From: a virus
Length of the DNA: 64,000 bases
IMG/VR virus record: IMGVR_UViG_3300010397_000002
Coordinates: 1-64,000 of that record
Reading direction: 5' to 3' (one strand)
Position 1 is the stretch's first letter; each line of letters opens with the position of its first letter. Shown in pieces: positions 63,897 through 64,000 of this stretch. The notes under the pieces are model-generated. The model searched no databases. It was not told the origin of the DNA and saw only the letters and a list, made by a program, of their open reading frames with translations. Both the position numbers and the translations under genes were made by a program.

Positions 63897-64000
63897 TTCT
63901 TATGCAGTCTATATCCTTCCTCAAACGCTATAGGAACGGCAATAATAAAGATCCATTTTAATATTTTCTGCTTCCTTCGGTCTTTCTCACAATCGGCAGT
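63893..64000 (-). CDS. Membrane protein, partial (runs off right edge)
   Basis: Only the C-terminal 35 residues are in the window: TADCEKDRRKQKILKWIFII, AVPIAFEEGYRLHKK and TGA at 63893-63895. One hydrophobic helix and basic flanks; a lysis or spanin-like small protein is possible. Confidence 0.45.
   Translation of the reverse strand, partial: TADCEKDRRKQKILKWIFIIAVPIAFEEGYRLHKK

Noticed and set aside
1-64000. tRNA genes
   Set aside because: No cloverleaf with a convincing T-loop and acceptor stem was recognised by eye; a dedicated tRNA search would be needed to exclude them.

Overview
The window looks like part of a large, AT-rich, double-stranded DNA tailed phage (or prophage-like genome) of a Bacteroidota host. 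The host call rests on promoters matching the Bacteroidota form (TTTG, about 19 nt, TAnnTTTG), on lipoproteins with Bacteroidota-style lipoboxes, and on small genes typical of Bacteroidetes phages. TerL, portal, capsid and tail proteins resemble crAss-like phages (Crassvirales) in gene order and sequence feel; this is inference from memory, not a database match. No tRNA, rRNA or CRISPR array was recognised. Both edges cut genes.

Layout. 1-20.5 kb, mostly minus strand: the late block, read right to left as TerS candidate, TerL, small protein, portal, scaffold-like acidic protein, major capsid protein, further head proteins, a tail fibre, a beta-helix tailspike, a set of small ring/tail-tube candidates and a large tail protein that runs off the left edge. 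A two-gene plus-strand insert (7.2-7.9 kb) encodes a predicted secreted zinc-metalloprotease lipoprotein. 20.5-21.3 kb, plus: a basic disordered protein and a lipoprotein. 21.3-32.9 kb, minus: secreted and membrane proteins, VRR-NUC nuclease, SF2 helicase, HAD phosphatase, both HldE half-reactions (sugar kinase and nucleotidyltransferase), SSB-like protein, RecE/RecT-type recombination genes, DEDDh exonuclease, an acyl carrier protein and homing endonucleases. 33.0-54.4 kb, plus apart from short minus-strand genes (an HTH regulator at 33.7 kb, two genes at 42.2-43.0 kb): nucleases, DnaB-like helicase, MazG-like protein, cytosine methyltransferase with a full-length overlapping ORF, many very small genes, Thg1-like enzyme, serine recombinase and GmhA. 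54.4-61.5 kb, minus: glycosyltransferases, methyltransferases, a GroES-like protein and a YopX-family protein. 61.5-63.5 kb, plus: a tandem GroES-like protein and a DHH phosphoesterase. 63.6 kb to the edge, minus: holin-like protein and a partial membrane protein.

The most interesting system is a dispersed but apparently complete ADP-heptose pathway: GmhA, HldE-type kinase, a HAD phosphatase candidate and HldE-type nucleotidyltransferase, with two ADP-heptose-type (GT9-like) glycosyltransferases, one fused to a DUF5672-like domain, a third glycosyltransferase and two sugar-type methyltransferases. Together they could build a methylated heptose glycan on phage DNA, virion proteins or the host surface.

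Regulation is also readable. A repeated 20-bp near-palindrome (consensus ATAGTGATATATATCACTAT) sits at six intergenic sites, three times at a fixed distance from a TAnnTTTG -7 box. One copy lies between an HTH gene and the early plus operon. A second array, of TCAGGACACT repeats, surrounds the gene at 42.5-43.0 kb. Several promoters place the start of transcription at the ATG, suggesting leaderless mRNAs. Four small genes appear split by a +1 frame change.
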